This document shows positions 63,121 through 64,000 of a stretch of DNA of 64,000 nt, piece by piece. Position 1 is the first letter of the stretch. Each line of letters starts with the position of its first letter. The stretch is from Archangium sp. (GTDB taxonomy: Bacteria > Myxococcota > Myxococcia > Myxococcales > Myxococcaceae), in the NCBI GenBank assembly GCA_030681645.1, contig JAUXRX010000011.1, positions 33,176 through 97,175 on the forward strand, written 5' to 3'. Under the pieces are notes generated by a model. That model worked only from the letters and a program-made list of their open reading frames with translations. It was not told the origin of the DNA and ran no database searches. The position numbers and the translations under genes are program-made.

Positions 63121-64000
63121 GTGTTGTCCCTGGTCGTCGCCCTCGTCGTTTCGATTCCGGAGCTGCCTCCCGAATGTCAGGCACCTCCGACGCGCGAGGT
63201 GTCGTCGCTGACGGGGTTTGCCCAGTCGTCAGGCTCGCTGTCGGTCGGGCTCGACAGCGTCGCGACCTGGTGCTTCGACTCGGGCGGCACGTGGACCGGT
63301 GGCAACGCGCCGGCGAAGGGCAAGAAGGTCGCGGGCACCGAGCCGACCGGTGACTGCGCCAAGGCGATTCTGTCGTGCGAGGCCGCTCGGGCGTCGATGT
63401 CGGCCGAGACCAGGGCGTTGCTGTACGAGGCGCTCAAGGACCTCGAGCGGCCGTTTCTGGGCGTGAAGTACAAGCCGAAGCGCAGCGGTCTGGCCGAGCG
63501 TCCACCCGAGGTGGCGCAGTGCACGGCGCGCGATCGCTCGACGCTCTTCTCCCACGCGCAGGCGCGGATGGACCTCGCCCGGCTCGCGAGCCAGGTGCAG
63601 AGCGAGTACGCGAACTACAAGACCTGGCTGTTCTCCGAGGGGCTCAAGTGCGGCCAGGCGGTCGCGCGGGGTGACAAGGACTACACGCGCAGGGGCGTGG
63701 CGATCGACATGCCCACGCAGGGTGGGGGAACCCAGCAGATCCCCGCGGGAACAACGGCAACAACTGGAACAACGGCGACACCGGGAGCTTCTCCGACCGG
63801 GACGGCGACGGGTTCTCCGACTGCGGCAAAGGGCACACCCACCGCGACTGGAACCGGCTCTCCGACTGGAACCGGCTCTCCGACTGCAACGGGTTCTCCG
63901 ACTGCAACGGGTTCTCCGACTGCAACGGGTTCTCCGACTGCAACGGGTTCTCCGACTGCAACGGGTTCTCCGACTGCAACGGGTTCTCCGACTGCAACGG
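63121..64000 (+). CDS. Secreted cysteine-containing protein with tandem-repeat C-terminus, cut by window edge
   Basis: The first 293 codons are visible from a GTG (GAGAGAG upstream). The signal is MLSLVVALVVSIP, then a domain with five or six cysteines (C19, TWCFDS, GDCAK, ILSCEA, VAQCTA, LKCGQA). From about residue 205 it turns into Thr/Ala/Gly/Pro low-complexity sequence and a run of TATGSP repeats. From the G run at 63723-63728 the codon usage switches: the second forward frame (GNNGNNWNNGDTG, then DCNGFS repeats) has the high third-position GC typical of this genome. A frameshift or sequencing error at the G run is likely. Function unknown. Confidence 0.7.
   Translation, partial: MLSLVVALVVSIPELPPECQAPPTREVSSLTGFAQSSGSLSVGLDSVATWCFDSGGTWTGGNAPAKGKKVAGTEPTGDCAKAILSCEAARASMSAETRALLYEALKDLERPFLGVKYKPKRSGLAERPPEVAQCTARDRSTLFSHAQARMDLARLASQVQSEYANYKTWLFSEGLKCGQAVARGDKDYTRRGVAIDMPTQGGGTQQIPAGTTATTGTTATPGASPTGTATGSPTAAKGTPTATGTGSPTGTGSPTATGSPTATGSPTATGSPTATGSPTATGSPTATGSPTAT
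63847..64000. repeat. 18-bp tandem repeat array at window edge
   Basis: Two variant units (ACTGGAACCGGCTCTCCG) are followed by six identical units of ACTGCAACGGGTTCTCCG and a partial seventh, running off the window. It encodes a hexapeptide repeat in every frame. Confidence 0.95.

Noticed and set aside
63644..63997. Minus-strand frame made of QSENPL repeats
   Set aside because: Antisense reading of the 18-bp tandem repeat; no domain before or after.

Overview
The window is GC-rich, tightly packed bacterial chromosome with no rRNA, tRNA, CRISPR array or insertion sequence that I could recognise. Several traits point to a myxobacterium-like member of Myxococcota: many lipoproteins with 'DAG'-rich or Gly-rich linkers, hybrid histidine kinases, a V4R-type sigma-54 activator, a CorE-like ECF sigma factor, and many 4-nt ATGA/GTGA gene overlaps. 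The placement is inferred from gene content only.

Layout. 1-4.3 kb: the 5' part of a molybdopterin oxidoreductase, an M14 metallopeptidase and cytidine deaminase. 4.3-10.2 kb: a large hybrid histidine kinase downstream of a sigma-54 activator, divergent from a pirin gene with a candidate sigma-54 promoter. 10.5-20.2 kb: a DUF1295 membrane enzyme, SerA and a partner, a VIT/vWA lipoprotein, a frataxin (CyaY), a SixA phosphatase, an AidB-like acyl-CoA dehydrogenase and two small CBS-like proteins. 20.2-37.1 kb, all minus strand: an RTX-repeat lipoprotein, a PPC-domain lipoprotein, a 1760-residue exported protein with 14 cysteine-pair modules, a bacterial alpha-2-macroglobulin and penicillin-binding protein 1C. 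The last three overlap by 4 nt at each junction and look like one envelope-defence operon. 37.4-45.3 kb, plus strand: two envelope proteins, a complete TRAP transporter with its TPR 'T component', and a di-heme lipoprotein. 45.4-54.3 kb: an M28 peptidase and acetyltransferase, a DUF6748-like lipoprotein, a YkgJ cysteine-cluster protein, a zinc-finger membrane protein, two RNA methyltransferases, an MBL hydrolase, a gene remnant and an isoprenylcysteine-methyltransferase-like protein. 54.4-64 kb: a CorE-like ECF sigma factor followed by a DPP11-like S46 peptidase, a DUF2314 protein, a mono-heme lipoprotein, small proteins, a second hybrid kinase, a cystathionine gamma-synthase-family enzyme, and a secreted protein running off the edge into an 18-bp tandem repeat.

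Two families of short palindromic repeats recur between genes. Family A has the core TTCACCCCGAGCGGAGTCGA; family B consists of CCTCTCCC/GGGAGAGG arms. Several copies lie inside coding sequence: one forms the N-terminal tail of PBP1C, one sits in the N-terminus of the alpha-2-macroglobulin, one forms the C-terminus of the YkgJ protein, and one is an in-frame insertion in an RNA methyltransferase. The alpha-2-macroglobulin operon with its giant modular partner and these protein-coding repeat copies are the two most distinctive things in the window.
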